Made by a program: the position numbers and the translations under genes
The notes under the pieces: model-generated
Seen by the model: only the letters and a program-made list of their open reading frames with translations
Databases searched by the model: none
What the model was told of the DNA's origin: nothing
Shown here: one piece after another, positions 1 to 7,241 of the stretch
How the letters are laid out: each line of letters begins with the position of its first letter
Numbering within the stretch: the first letter of the stretch is position 1
Source of the DNA: Brevundimonas vancanneytii
GTDB lineage: Bacteria; Pseudomonadota; Alphaproteobacteria; Caulobacterales; Caulobacteraceae
Reading direction: 5' to 3'
Assembly: GCA_945874855.1 (NCBI GenBank)
Contig: CAMCIP010000053.1
Span: 1-12,047 of the forward strand
Length of the DNA: 12,047 bases

Positions 1-29
1 GCGGCCGTATACGCCCGCCCTTCCTGCGG

Positions 30-51
30 CGGACGGCAATCGTTGCGTCCG
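30..51 (+). promoter_or_regulatory. Imperfect hairpin in the rpmH upstream region
   Basis: CGGACG (30-35) pairs with CGTCCG (46-51), and CAA (37-39) pairs with TTG (43-45) around a TCG loop; G36 is a single bulge. This gives nine base pairs within the 78 nt before the rpmH start. The sequence shows only the symmetry. It could be a structure in the 5' leader of the operon, an operator, or part of a terminator for a gene left of the window. A GTATAC at 7-12 resembles a -10 box, but its -35 box would lie outside the window, so no promoter is called. Confidence 0.3.
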
Positions 52-78
52 TCCTGACGATCAACCCCGGAGCCGACC

Positions 79-213
79 GTGAAGCGGACCTATCAGCCGT
101 CCCGACTCGTGCGCAAGCGCCGTCACGGCTTCCGCGCGCGGATGGCCACCAAGAACGGCCAGAAGATCGTCATGCGCCGCCGCGCCAAGGGCCGCAAGCG
201 CCTGACCGCCTGA
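79..213 (+). CDS. rpmH: 50S ribosomal protein L34
   Basis: This 44-residue, very basic protein is a structural component of the large ribosomal subunit, bound to 23S rRNA. It begins MKRTYQPSRLVRKRRHGF and ends GRKRLTA, which is the conserved L34 pattern from end to end, at the usual family length. The start codon is GTG (79-81). The MKRTYQPS beginning fixes it, and a GGAG ribosome-binding site at 69-72 lies 6 nt upstream. As in most bacteria it is followed directly by rnpA (34-nt gap), so synthesis of L34 and the RNase P protein is probably coupled through a shared transcript. Nothing in the gene looks unusual. It is too short to be picked up by simple ORF length cut-offs. Confidence 0.97.
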   Translation: MKRTYQPSRLVRKRRHGFRARMATKNGQKIVMRRRAKGRKRLTA

Positions 214-225
214 CGACCGCCCCCG

Positions 226-243
226 CCTCCTCGGACGGGGAGG
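226..243 (+). promoter_or_regulatory. Hairpin that could mask the rnpA ribosome-binding site
   Basis: CCTCC (226-230) is complementary to GGAGG (239-243), the Shine-Dalgarno core just before the rnpA ATG at 248. An alternative pairing, CCCCG (221-225) with CGGGG (236-240), covers part of the same site. The complementarity is visible in the sequence. That it lowers rnpA translation relative to rpmH is inference, and short GC pairings are common in DNA this GC-rich. Confidence 0.3.
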
Positions 244-247
244 ACGC

Positions 248-685
248 ATGACTGACACATCGGACATTTCGCGCCTGACCCGGCGGCCCCAGTTCCTGGC
301 GGCCGCCAAAGGCCGTTCCGAGGCGCGCGGGGCCGTGGTGGTTCAGGCCTTGCCGCGCGCCGACGGGTCCGACGCCATCCGCGTGGGCTTCACCGCCACG
401 CGCAAGATCGGCGGGGCGGTGGTCCGCAACCGGGCCAAGCGCCGTCTGCGCGAGGCGGCGCGGGCCCTTCTGCCGCAACTGGGCCACCCCGGAACCGACT
501 ATGTGCTGATCGCCCGCATGGGCACGCCGGACCGGCCGTGGCCGCGATTGCTTGACGACGTCGCGTCCGCGCTTACAAGGCTGGCGACCCCGCGGCCGGC
601 GCGGCCCGACCCGGCCACGGATCGCGCGCCCGCCGCGACCGCCGCCCAGATTTACGCCGATCCGCCCCCCGCTCAGGACGCCTGA
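248..685 (+). CDS. rnpA: Ribonuclease P protein component
   Basis: This is the protein subunit of RNase P, which binds the catalytic RNA and helps it remove 5' leaders from precursor tRNAs in the cytoplasm. The 145-residue product shows the family pattern: an N-terminal RLTRRPQFLAAAKG segment (9-22), a VGFTATRKIGGAVVRN stretch (46-61) and the RNR signature RNRAKRRLRE (60-69). The ATG start follows a strong GGAGGA site with short spacing. The conserved fold ends near residue 112. The remaining 33 residues form a Pro/Ala-rich tail ending PPPAQDA that carries no recognisable motif. The gene lies between rpmH and yidC, its usual position. The yidC start is only 4 nt downstream, so the two are surely co-transcribed. 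Confidence 0.95.
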   Translation: MTDTSDISRLTRRPQFLAAAKGRSEARGAVVVQALPRADGSDAIRVGFTATRKIGGAVVRNRAKRRLREAARALLPQLGHPGTDYVLIARMGTPDRPWPRLLDDVASALTRLATPRPARPDPATDRAPAATAAQIYADPPPAQDA

Positions 686-689
686 CTTC

Positions 690-2540
690 ATGAAAGACGA
701 CAACGGCCGGAACACGATCCTGTTCGTCGTGATCACGGTGATCTTCCTGGTCGCCTATCAGTTTCTGGTGCTGGGGCCGCAGGCCGAGCAGAGGAAGGCG
801 GCGCTGCAGGCGCGCGCCGAATCCACCGCGACCGGTCCGGCGCGCCCGGCGGGCGAGGTCGGCTCCGCCGCCCCGGCTGCGGCAAAGGTGATCGAGGACC
901 GGGCCCAGGCCCTGGCGACCGATGCGGCCACCGGCCAGACCTCCGCCCGCGTCCGCATCCGGACGCCCGCCCTTCAGGGCACGCTGTCTCTGGTCGGGGG
1001 TCGGATCGACGACCTGTTCCTGACCCAGTACCGCGAGACTCTGGACGCCGACTCCCCGCCGGTGGAACTGTTCCGCCCGCAGGGCATGCGCCACGCCTAT
1101 CAGGCCCTGTTCGGCTGGAGCGGGCCCAATGTCGCCGGCGGCGTGCCCGGCCCGTCCACCGTCTGGCGTCTGACCCGGGGGGGCGAGCTGACGCCGACCA
1201 CGCCGATCACCCTCACCTGGGACAACGGTGCCGGGTTGCGCTTCACGCGGGTGGTGTCGGTCGACGACCGGTTCGTCTTCACGGTCCAGGACACGGTTGC
1301 CAATTTCGGCGCCACTCCCATCACCCTTCGCCCCTGGGGCCGGGTCGAGCGGCTCGGCGTGCCGGCCACGCTCGGCAAGAACCAGATCATCCATGAAGGC
1401 GCCATCGGGGCCTTCGGAGAGGACGGCCGCCACACCTCGCGTCAGCTGAAATACGGCGACTGGCGCAAGAAGCCGGTCGAGGAGAAGGAGTCCGTCGGCG
1501 GCTGGCTGGGCATCACCGACCAGTACTGGCTGGCGGCCCTGATTCCCGAGCAGGACCAGCGGGTCGAAACTGCCTTCCGCGTGCGCGAAGGCCAGGCCTT
1601 CAACACCTATTCGGCCACCATGCTGGGCATGGACCGCACGGTCGCGCCGGGCCGCCAGATCACCCATACCCAACGCCTGTTCGCCGGGGCCAAGCGCAAC
1701 GAGATCCTGGCCGACTATGAGAAGTCGCTGGGCGTGCCGCGCCTGATCTACGCCATCGACTGGGGCTTCCTGTTCTTCCTGACCCGGCCGCTGTTCCTGA
1801 CGCTGGACTTCCTCTACGGCCTGCTCGGCAACGTCGGCATGGCCATTCTCGGCCTGACGGTGCTGGTCAAGCTGCTGCTCTTCCCGCTGGCCAACAAGGC
1901 CTATGAGAGCCTGTCCAAGATGCGCAACCTCCAGCCCAAGATGGAGGAGATCAAGAAGAAGCACAGCGCCGACGCCCAGAAGCAGCAGCAGGAGTTGATG
2001 GCCCTTTACCAGCGCGAGAAGATCAATCCGCTGGCCGGCTGTATTCCGATCGTGATCCAGATCCCGGTCTTCTATGCCCTGTACAAGGTGCTGACGGTGA
2101 CGATCGAGATGCGGCACGCGCCCTTCTTCGGCTGGATCCAGGACCTGTCGGCGCGCGACCCGTCCAACATCTGGAACCTGTTCGGCCTGATCCCCTGGGA
2201 TCCGTCGAGCGCCCCCCTGATCGGCGGCCTGCTGGGCAGCGACGCGACCGGCGGCATCACCCTCGGCCTCGGCGTGCTGGCCATCTTCTACGGCTTCACC
2301 ATGTGGCTGCAGCAGGCCATGAACCCGCCCATGCCCGATCCGGTCCAGCGCCAGATCTTCGCCTTCCTGCCGATCGTCTTCACCTTCATCATGGCTCCGT
2401 TCGCGGCGGGCCTGCTGATCTACTGGGCATGGAACAACGTCCTGTCGATCCTGCAGCAGTATGTGATCATGCACCGCTTCAAGGCGGAGAATCCGATCGA
2501 CCAGTTCATCGACCGCTACATCCGCAAGACCGCGGCATGA
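690..2540 (+). CDS. yidC: Membrane protein insertase YidC
   Basis: YidC inserts and folds inner-membrane proteins, alone or with SecYEG. The 616-residue protein has the Gram-negative layout: a first membrane segment (about 10-28), a Pro/Ala-rich stretch, a large periplasmic beta domain (about 88-335), and the Oxa1-type core with membrane segments near 355-378, 381-401, 448-470, 523-541 and 558-590. The C1 coiled-coil loop is rich in charged residues (404-445, KMEEIKKKHS). Lys394, in VLVKLLLFPL, occupies the place of the groove arginine of E. coli YidC. The protein ends with a short basic tail. The start at ATG 690 gives the typical MKDDNGRNTI beginning and has AGGA at 675-678. The frame stays open back to 552, but only inside rnpA. 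The stop overlaps the next gene. Confidence 0.96.
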   Translation: MKDDNGRNTILFVVITVIFLVAYQFLVLGPQAEQRKAALQARAESTATGPARPAGEVGSAAPAAAKVIEDRAQALATDAATGQTSARVRIRTPALQGTLSLVGGRIDDLFLTQYRETLDADSPPVELFRPQGMRHAYQALFGWSGPNVAGGVPGPSTVWRLTRGGELTPTTPITLTWDNGAGLRFTRVVSVDDRFVFTVQDTVANFGATPITLRPWGRVERLGVPATLGKNQIIHEGAIGAFGEDGRHTSRQLKYGDWRKKPVEEKESVGGWLGITDQYWLAALIPEQDQRVETAFRVREGQAFNTYSATMLGMDRTVAPGRQITHTQRLFAGAKRNEILADYEKSLGVPRLIYAIDWGFLFFLTRPLFLTLDFLYGLLGNVGMAILGLTVLVKLLLFPLANKAYESLSKMRNLQPKMEEIKKKHSADAQKQQQELMALYQREKINPLAGCIPIVIQIPVFYALYKVLTVTIEMRHAPFFGWIQDLSARDPSNIWNLFGLIPWDPSSAPLIGGLLGSDATGGITLGLGVLAIFYGFTMWLQQAMNPPMPDPVQRQIFAFLPIVFTFIMAPFAAGLLIYWAWNNVLSILQQYVIMHRFKAENPIDQFIDRYIRKTAA

Positions 2541-3190
2541 CGCCCGGGGAGCAGGCGCAGGCGGCGGCCGAACTGGAGGCCGCCCGCGTCCTGTTCGCGC
2601 GGCCCGCCACCTTCGTCATGGGGGCGGCGAAGATCGAGCAGCTGCCGGATCCGGACCTGCCCGAGGTCGCCTTCGCCGGCCGGTCCAATGTCGGCAAGTC
2701 CAGCCTGATCAACGCCCTCGTCGGCATGCACAAGCTGGCGCGGGCCTCCAACGAGCCGGGCCGCACGCGCGAGGTCAACTTCTTCGACCTGGACGGCAAG
2801 ATGCGGCTGGTCGACCTGCCCGGCTACGGCTGGGCCAAGGCGTCCAAGGGTGAGGTCAAGCGGTTCCAGAACCTCGGGCGCGACTATCTGCGCGGCCGGG
2901 TGACGCTGAAGCGGGTCTATCTGCTGATCGACGCCCGCCACGGGCTGAAGAGCGTCGACGCCGAGGCGCTGGACGCGCTGGATCTGGCGGCCGTCAGCTA
3001 TCAGATCGTCCTGACCAAGGCCGACAAGATCAAGCCGGGCGAGGCCAGGGCCACCGCCGAGGCCACGCTGAAGGCCGTGTCCAGGCGCGCCGCCGCCTAT
3101 CCGGAGGTGGCGCTGACCTCGGCGGAGAAGGGCGACGGCATCGCCGAACTGCGCGCCATGATCATGCGGGCGACCGGCGCCGAGCCCTAG
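2537..3190 (+). CDS. yihA: Ribosome biogenesis GTP-binding protein YihA/EngB (YsxC)
   Basis: This TRAFAC-class GTPase takes part in late assembly of the 50S subunit; homologues are essential in many bacteria. In the 217-residue product the G motifs appear in order: G1 GRSNVGKSS (48-56), G2 threonine in PGRTR (74-78), G3 DLPG (93-96), G4 TKAD (160-163) and G5 TSAEKGDG (194-201). The segment DLPGYGWAKAS is typical of this family. The N-terminal extension before G1 is about 45 residues. The ATG overlaps the yidC stop (ATGA), which suggests translational coupling. Its last 29 nt overlap the end of a convergent gene on the other strand, an arrangement that leaves no room for a conventional terminator beyond the stop. 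Confidence 0.95.
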   Translation: MTPGEQAQAAAELEAARVLFARPATFVMGAAKIEQLPDPDLPEVAFAGRSNVGKSSLINALVGMHKLARASNEPGRTREVNFFDLDGKMRLVDLPGYGWAKASKGEVKRFQNLGRDYLRGRVTLKRVYLLIDARHGLKSVDAEALDALDLAAVSYQIVLTKADKIKPGEARATAEATLKAVSRRAAAYPEVALTSAEKGDGIAELRAMIMRATGAEP

Positions 3191-3572
3191 GCTTCCCGCC
3201 TCCGCCCGGAGCGGGACCGAGAGTCAGCGCATCCAGCAGGTCTTCCGGCGTCAGCGGTTCGCCCGACGTCAGCCGCGCCCGCAGCCGCCCCACGGCCTTC
3301 AGCGTCTCCGAGGCGGCGACGGGGCCGGGGCGACCGTCACGGGCGCCGAGGTCGGCGAGGGCGGCGTGACGCCAGCCCTTCTCCGGCGGGCGCGCGAGAA
3401 TCTCGGCCCAGCGGGCCTCGGGCGGCAGATCCGCGCCCAGCCAGGTCCAACGCCCCGCCCGCGGGCCGCGGCGATAGTGGCCGGGGCGGGTCGGCAGACC
3501 GTGGGCCGTATAGACGGCCAGCGCCAGGGTCTCGAGCTCTGACAGCCGCGCCAGCACGGCGTCGTGGCTCAC
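3162..3572 (-). CDS. Hypothetical protein, last gene of the polysaccharide operon
   Basis: I do not recognise this 136-residue protein. It begins with a predicted helix (LARLSELETLALAVYTAHGL), has a central Trp-rich stretch (GRWTWLGADLPPEARWAEIL, roughly 41-60), then RPPEKGWRHAALADLGAR, and ends in a Gly/Pro/Arg-rich tail (GGGGKPRARRRSPA). It has no signal peptide, membrane segment, cysteine or metal motif, so it is probably cytoplasmic. It starts with GTG at 3572, 4 nt after the stop of the export lipoprotein gene, which supports it being real and co-transcribed. The ribosome-binding site is weak. Its final codons run 29 nt antisense into yihA. The stretch 3191-3572 contains no better candidate on either strand. 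A function cannot be given. Confidence 0.7.
   Translation of the reverse strand: MSHDAVLARLSELETLALAVYTAHGLPTRPGHYRRGPRAGRWTWLGADLPPEARWAEILARPPEKGWRHAALADLGARDGRPGPVAASETLKAVGRLRARLTSGEPLTPEDLLDALTLGPAPGGGGKPRARRRSPA
3195..3215. terminator. Possible hairpin terminator after yihA
   Basis: Four bases after the yihA stop, CCCGC (3195-3199) pairs with GCGGG (3211-3215), and TCC (3201-3203) pairs with GGA (3208-3210) around a GCCC loop, with C3200 bulged. The stem is GC-rich but has no T run after it on either strand. It also lies inside the coding part of the convergent gene. It may slow or end transcription coming from yihA, perhaps with Rho; this is inference. Confidence 0.3.
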
Positions 3573-3576
3573 CGTC

Positions 3577-4698
3577 TCAGTCCAGGTTCAGCGCGCTGGT
3601 CACCGAGACGTCGTAGACGACGCGGGTGACGCTCTGGACCAGCTCGAAGAAGCCCCTCAGCTCGGTCGAGCCCGACCGGGGCACATAGATCAGGTCGTCG
3701 GGCCGCACGACGAAGTCCTGGGCGGCGAACAGGCCGTCGGGTCGCGTCAGGTCCAGCCGGTAGACCACCGGCACCCCGCGTGGCGTCGGCGCCTGGGTCA
3801 GGCCGAGCGCCCGCGCGGCCTCGGGCCGTTCGAAGCGGAACAGCAGCACCTGACGGGCGTCTGCCCGGGTCGGGTCCAGCCCGCCGGACCGGCCCAGGGC
3901 GCCGGCCAGGGTCAGCTCCCCGGGGCCCAGATCGGCCTGGGTCACCTCGCCCAGGGCGCCGAAGCTGGAGTAACGGCGCGGGCGGTGCATCAGGGCCAGC
4001 TGATCGCCGGGGCGCAGGCGGACGTTCTGGTCGAAGGCCGACATCACCTGGATCAGGGGCGCCGACCACTCCCGCCCGTCGCGGCGCAGGCGCACCTCGA
4101 TCTCCTCGGCCGGGCGGCTGGGCCCGCCCACCGCGGCCACGACGTCCAGAAGCCGCGACGCCTCCAGAGTCAGCACGGCCCGGCCGGGCGTCTTGACCTC
4201 GCCCAGGACGGTGACGCCATTGGAAGGCTGGCGCGACAGGGCGGCGGTGACCTGGGGCGAGCCGACGCGACCGGCCAGCGCCCGGCGCACGACGTCGGCG
4301 GCCTGGGGCGCGGTCAGACCCTGAACCGCCACCCGGCCGCCGAAGGGCACGCCGATCCGGCCGTCGCGATCGACCGTGGCGGTGAAGGTCTCGCTGCCCC
4401 CCTGCACCCGACCGTCCGCCCCGCGGGCCCCGAACAGGGCGCCCGACGGCTCATAGATCGACAGGCTCAGCTCGTCGCCGACCCCGATCAGGTCCAGGGG
4501 GCCGTCGAAATCGGCCCCGGCCAGACCGGCGGGGGTCGCTTCGGCCAGGGTCCGCAGGGTCTGGCTGACGCCAAAGTCCACCTCGACGAGGGCATGCCCG
4601 GGTTCAGAGAGGGTGCGCGCGGACGGGCCGTCGGCCGGCAGACTCTGACAGCCCGTCAGAAACAGGGCGACGACGAAGGTCGGCAGGAGGGCGCGCAT
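3577..4698 (-). CDS. Wza-type outer-membrane polysaccharide export lipoprotein (OPX family)
   Basis: Proteins of this family form the outer-membrane channel through which capsule or exopolysaccharide leaves the cell, together with an inner-membrane co-polymerase. The 373-residue product starts with a lipoprotein signal: positively charged MR, a hydrophobic stretch and the lipobox LTGC, placing the lipidated Cys at 17, followed by Gln. The poly-export domain starts near 68 (DLIGVGDELSLSIYE) and runs to about 155. Two SLBB-like repeats follow, one beginning GVTVLGEVKTPGRAVLTLEA near 161 and one beginning GALGEVTQADLGPGEL near 247. The C-terminal stretch from about 346 could be the amphipathic helix that crosses the outer membrane in Wza. 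The gene begins 9 nt after the upstream glycosyltransferase gene. No co-polymerase gene is in view, so capsule, holdfast or other exopolysaccharide cannot be told apart. Confidence 0.88.
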   Translation of the reverse strand: MRALLPTFVVALFLTGCQSLPADGPSARTLSEPGHALVEVDFGVSQTLRTLAEATPAGLAGADFDGPLDLIGVGDELSLSIYEPSGALFGARGADGRVQGGSETFTATVDRDGRIGVPFGGRVAVQGLTAPQAADVVRRALAGRVGSPQVTAALSRQPSNGVTVLGEVKTPGRAVLTLEASRLLDVVAAVGGPSRPAEEIEVRLRRDGREWSAPLIQVMSAFDQNVRLRPGDQLALMHRPRRYSSFGALGEVTQADLGPGELTLAGALGRSGGLDPTRADARQVLLFRFERPEAARALGLTQAPTPRGVPVVYRLDLTRPDGLFAAQDFVVRPDDLIYVPRSGSTELRGFFELVQSVTRVVYDVSVTSALNLD

Positions 4699-4707
4699 GC
4701 GACAGAC

Positions 4708-5949
4708 TTACCGGCCTTGGGCCGGGCCCGCCAGCGCCGCGATCCGGTCGAAATGGTCCGTCCATGTCGGGGCCGTGAACGGCGGGGGCGCGGACGGGGC
4801 TTCGCAGGCCTCGGCGATCGCCCGGGCCCAGGCCGGCCCGTCCAGGGGATCGATCAGTCGCGCGCCGCGCGCCAGTTCGCGGTGCGCGGCCACGTCCGAG
4901 GCGATGACCGGCACGCCCAGCGACAGGGCTTCCAGCGCCGGCAGGTCGAATCCTTCGATCATCGACGGCGCCAGAACCGCCCGCGCGCCGGTCATCAACC
5001 GCGCCAAAGCCGCGTCGGGCAGCTCGGCCGCATGGTGGACCAGCCCCTGCAGCGGCGGAGATCGCTCCAGATGATCCAGAATGGCCTCATTCTCCCAGCC
5101 ATGACGGCCGATCAGGGCCAGCCTCGGCGCGGCGGCGCCCAGGGACTCGGCCAGCCGGCGCCAGACCGTCAGCAGAAAGACCAGGTTCTTGCGGGGCTCC
5201 AGCGTGCCGACGCAAACGAACCAGGGCGCGGGGGCCGGGGCCCAGCGCGGTCCGTGGAACAGGGGCTCCAGGCCGAGGGGCGCGGCGGTGACCGGCGGCC
5301 CCGCCAGGCCTTCCCGCGCCGCCATTGCAGCCAGGGCGGCCGCCGTGGCCCGCGAGTTGACGGTGATCCCCGATGCATGACTCAGCGCCGCCCGGACCCG
5401 GCTCCGATGGCGCGCGGCCTCTCCCGGGCGGCAGAATTCGGGATGGGAGATGGGGATCAGGTCATGGATCATGACCTGGCTCCGCACGCCCTGCTCGGCC
5501 AGGCGGGCCAGACCCCAGGGCCCGTCCAGCGGGGCGTGGCCGACGTCGATGTACAGGTCGCCGCGCCGCAGTTCCGGCAGGGGGCGGGTGCGCAGAAGCC
5601 GCTCGACCGTGCGCCGCCGCCGTCCCTCAGGCTCCGCGTCCGTGGGACCGATCAGGGACCGGGCGGGCCGCGGTCCGGTCAGGGCCCGCATCAGCCGGGC
5701 CTCGTCGGGCGAAGGCCCGGCGCCCGGCCCGCCCGCCCATCGCCCGGCCAGGTCGGTGATCTCGGCCTCGACCCAGCGGGGATCCAGTGCCGTCATGCGC
5801 CTCAGGGTGGTGTGCACGGGCACGACCGTGACCCCCGGCAGGGCGCGCAGGCGACGGTCATAGGCCAGACAGACCCGGTCGACGCCGGTCGGGGCGTCGC
5901 GGTCGCGCCGTCCGATCAGGCGGCCGACCTCGAACAGGATGCGGGTCAC
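4708..5949 (-). CDS. Glycosyltransferase, GT4-type (GT-B fold)
   Basis: This is a probable cytoplasmic or membrane-associated retaining glycosyltransferase that adds a sugar from a nucleotide-sugar donor during surface-polysaccharide synthesis. The 413-residue protein has an N-terminal acceptor half with IHDLIPISHP (161-170) and the hinge region FVCVGTLEPRKN (244-255). The C-terminal donor half carries the E-x7-E motif in MIEGFDLPALE (Glu332 and Glu340) followed by GVPVIASDVAAHRE. The opening MTRILFEVGRLIGR and the TGVDRV element (21-26) recall GT4 enzymes acting on polysaccharide repeat units. It starts with GTG at 5949, overlapping the stop of the upstream glycosyltransferase (GTGA), so translation is probably coupled. 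A loop at about 66-125 is unusually rich in Pro, Gly and Arg. Donor and acceptor sugars cannot be deduced. Confidence 0.88.
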   Translation of the reverse strand: MTRILFEVGRLIGRRDRDAPTGVDRVCLAYDRRLRALPGVTVVPVHTTLRRMTALDPRWVEAEITDLAGRWAGGPGAGPSPDEARLMRALTGPRPARSLIGPTDAEPEGRRRRTVERLLRTRPLPELRRGDLYIDVGHAPLDGPWGLARLAEQGVRSQVMIHDLIPISHPEFCRPGEAARHRSRVRAALSHASGITVNSRATAAALAAMAAREGLAGPPVTAAPLGLEPLFHGPRWAPAPAPWFVCVGTLEPRKNLVFLLTVWRRLAESLGAAAPRLALIGRHGWENEAILDHLERSPPLQGLVHHAAELPDAALARLMTGARAVLAPSMIEGFDLPALEALSLGVPVIASDVAAHRELARGARLIDPLDGPAWARAIAEACEAPSAPPPFTAPTWTDHFDRIAALAGPAQGR

Positions 5950-7241
5950 AGCACCCCGGCGTAAAGCTCGACCAGTCGGGCCCGGTGCGCCTCGGGGCTG
6001 AACCGTGCCGCCTGCAGCCGGCCCCGCGCGACCAGGTCGGCGGCCAGGTCCTCGTCGGCGTCGAGGGCCCGGATGGCGCGCGAAATGGCGACGGGGTCGT
6101 AGGGGTCGACCGTCAGGGCCGCGTCACCCGCCACCTCGGGCAGGGAGGCGACCGTCGAGGTGATCACCGGCGTGCCCAGCAGCATGGACTCCAGCACCGG
6201 CAGGCCGAACCCCTCATAGATGGAGGGAAACAGGGTGCCCCGTGCCCCCCGGATCAGGCTCACCAGCAGGGAGAAGGGCAGGTGGTCGAAGGTGCGGATG
6301 CGCTTGCGGGCCGCCTTTCCGCGCGACCGATAGGCGTGCATCAGGGCCGTCTCATCCTCGTCCAGCCAGCCCTTGCCGCCGACCACGACGAGCGGCCGCG
6401 TGGAACCGGAGGTCAGATAGGCCTCCACGACGCGACCGAGGTTCTTCTTGGGCTCGATCGCGCCCCAGTGCAGCCAATAGTCCTTCCAGCCCAGATCGAA
6501 GGCGCCCAGCAGGTCGGCGGCGACCTCGTCCTGCGGCCGGTCGGACAGGCGCGCGGGGATCTCCACCGACTGCCAGGTGGTGACCAGGCGGTCCTCGGGC
6601 ACGCCGAGCAGGCGCACCACGTCGCGGCGGGTGGCCTCCGACACCACGGCGATGGCGTCGGCGCGGCGCACGGCGTCGCGGCACAGGCGGAAAAAGGCCC
6701 GCTTGTTGTCCAGGGTGGTGTGCGGCAGGCGCAGGGGGATCAGGTCGTGGATGGTCACCACATTGGCCCGGCCGGGCGCGTGCAGCGGCAGGGGGGTGGT
6801 CCAGTGCACCAGGTCGGGCCTGCCGACCCGGGCGTCTTCGGCGAACCGGACGGCGGTCGTGCCTCGCCTTGCGGCAAAGTTTCGCTGGGCTGTGGTGAAC
6901 AGGCGCGCGGCCGACCAATAGGCCTGGGCGCGGGGCCGCCCCCCGCCCCGCGAGGGCCAGACCACGGCGTCGGACGGCTGAACGGCGCGGGCCGTGCGTC
7001 CCACATAGGCTGAAGCCGTGCCGAACAGCCGGGCCAGCCGCTTCTCGCCGACGTCGCGCGCATCGACCAGGGCGATCTCGTTCAGCAGGGGTCGTTTCGA
7101 CGGCTTCGCGGTCGGCCCATACAGGACCTGGGTCTCATGCCCCATGCCGTCCAGCGCGGTCAGCAGGTTGCGGCCATAGGTGGCGATGCCGGTGGTCTTC
7201 CTCAGACCGATGTTGAAGCCGTCGACGCAGATGCGGGCCAT
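5946..7241 (-). CDS. Glycosyltransferase, GT4-type (GT-B fold)
   Basis: This second retaining glycosyltransferase, 431 residues, is related to the gene downstream. The N-terminal half starts RICVDGFNIG with GIATYGRNLL (18-27), a glycine-rich loop typical of GT4 enzymes, and contains VVTIHDLIPLRLP (161-173). The hinge has HWGAIEPKKNLGR (258-270). The donor-binding half carries LFPSIYEGFGLPVLE, with Glu343 and Glu351 as the E-x7-E pair, and GTPVITSTVASLPEVAGDAAL after it. The shared IHDLIP and EP(R/K)KN segments show that the two transferases belong to one subfamily, and they may act in succession on the same growing chain. The ATG shares one base with the stop of the isomerase gene (TGATG), so the operon continues without a gap. 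Substrates are not predictable. Confidence 0.9.
   Translation of the reverse strand: MARICVDGFNIGLRKTTGIATYGRNLLTALDGMGHETQVLYGPTAKPSKRPLLNEIALVDARDVGEKRLARLFGTASAYVGRTARAVQPSDAVVWPSRGGGRPRAQAYWSAARLFTTAQRNFAARRGTTAVRFAEDARVGRPDLVHWTTPLPLHAPGRANVVTIHDLIPLRLPHTTLDNKRAFFRLCRDAVRRADAIAVVSEATRRDVVRLLGVPEDRLVTTWQSVEIPARLSDRPQDEVAADLLGAFDLGWKDYWLHWGAIEPKKNLGRVVEAYLTSGSTRPLVVVGGKGWLDEDETALMHAYRSRGKAARKRIRTFDHLPFSLLVSLIRGARGTLFPSIYEGFGLPVLESMLLGTPVITSTVASLPEVAGDAALTVDPYDPVAISRAIRALDADEDLAADLVARGRLQAARFSPEAHRARLVELYAGVL

Noticed and set aside
552..689. Upstream extension of the yidC frame
   Set aside because: It overlaps the end of rnpA in another frame and encodes an Arg/Pro-rich stretch. The true YidC N-terminus with its membrane segment begins at ATG 690.
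573..2474. Long minus-strand open frame opposite yidC (633 codons)
   Set aside because: It is a GC-rich shadow of yidC. The translation is rich in Gln, His, Arg and Asp repeats with no domain, and yidC on the other strand is unmistakable.
3985..5964. Long plus-strand open frame (659 codons) opposite the export lipoprotein and a glycosyltransferase
   Set aside because: It is antisense to two well-supported genes, its composition is low-complexity Arg, Gly, Gln and Pro, and it has no recognisable motif.
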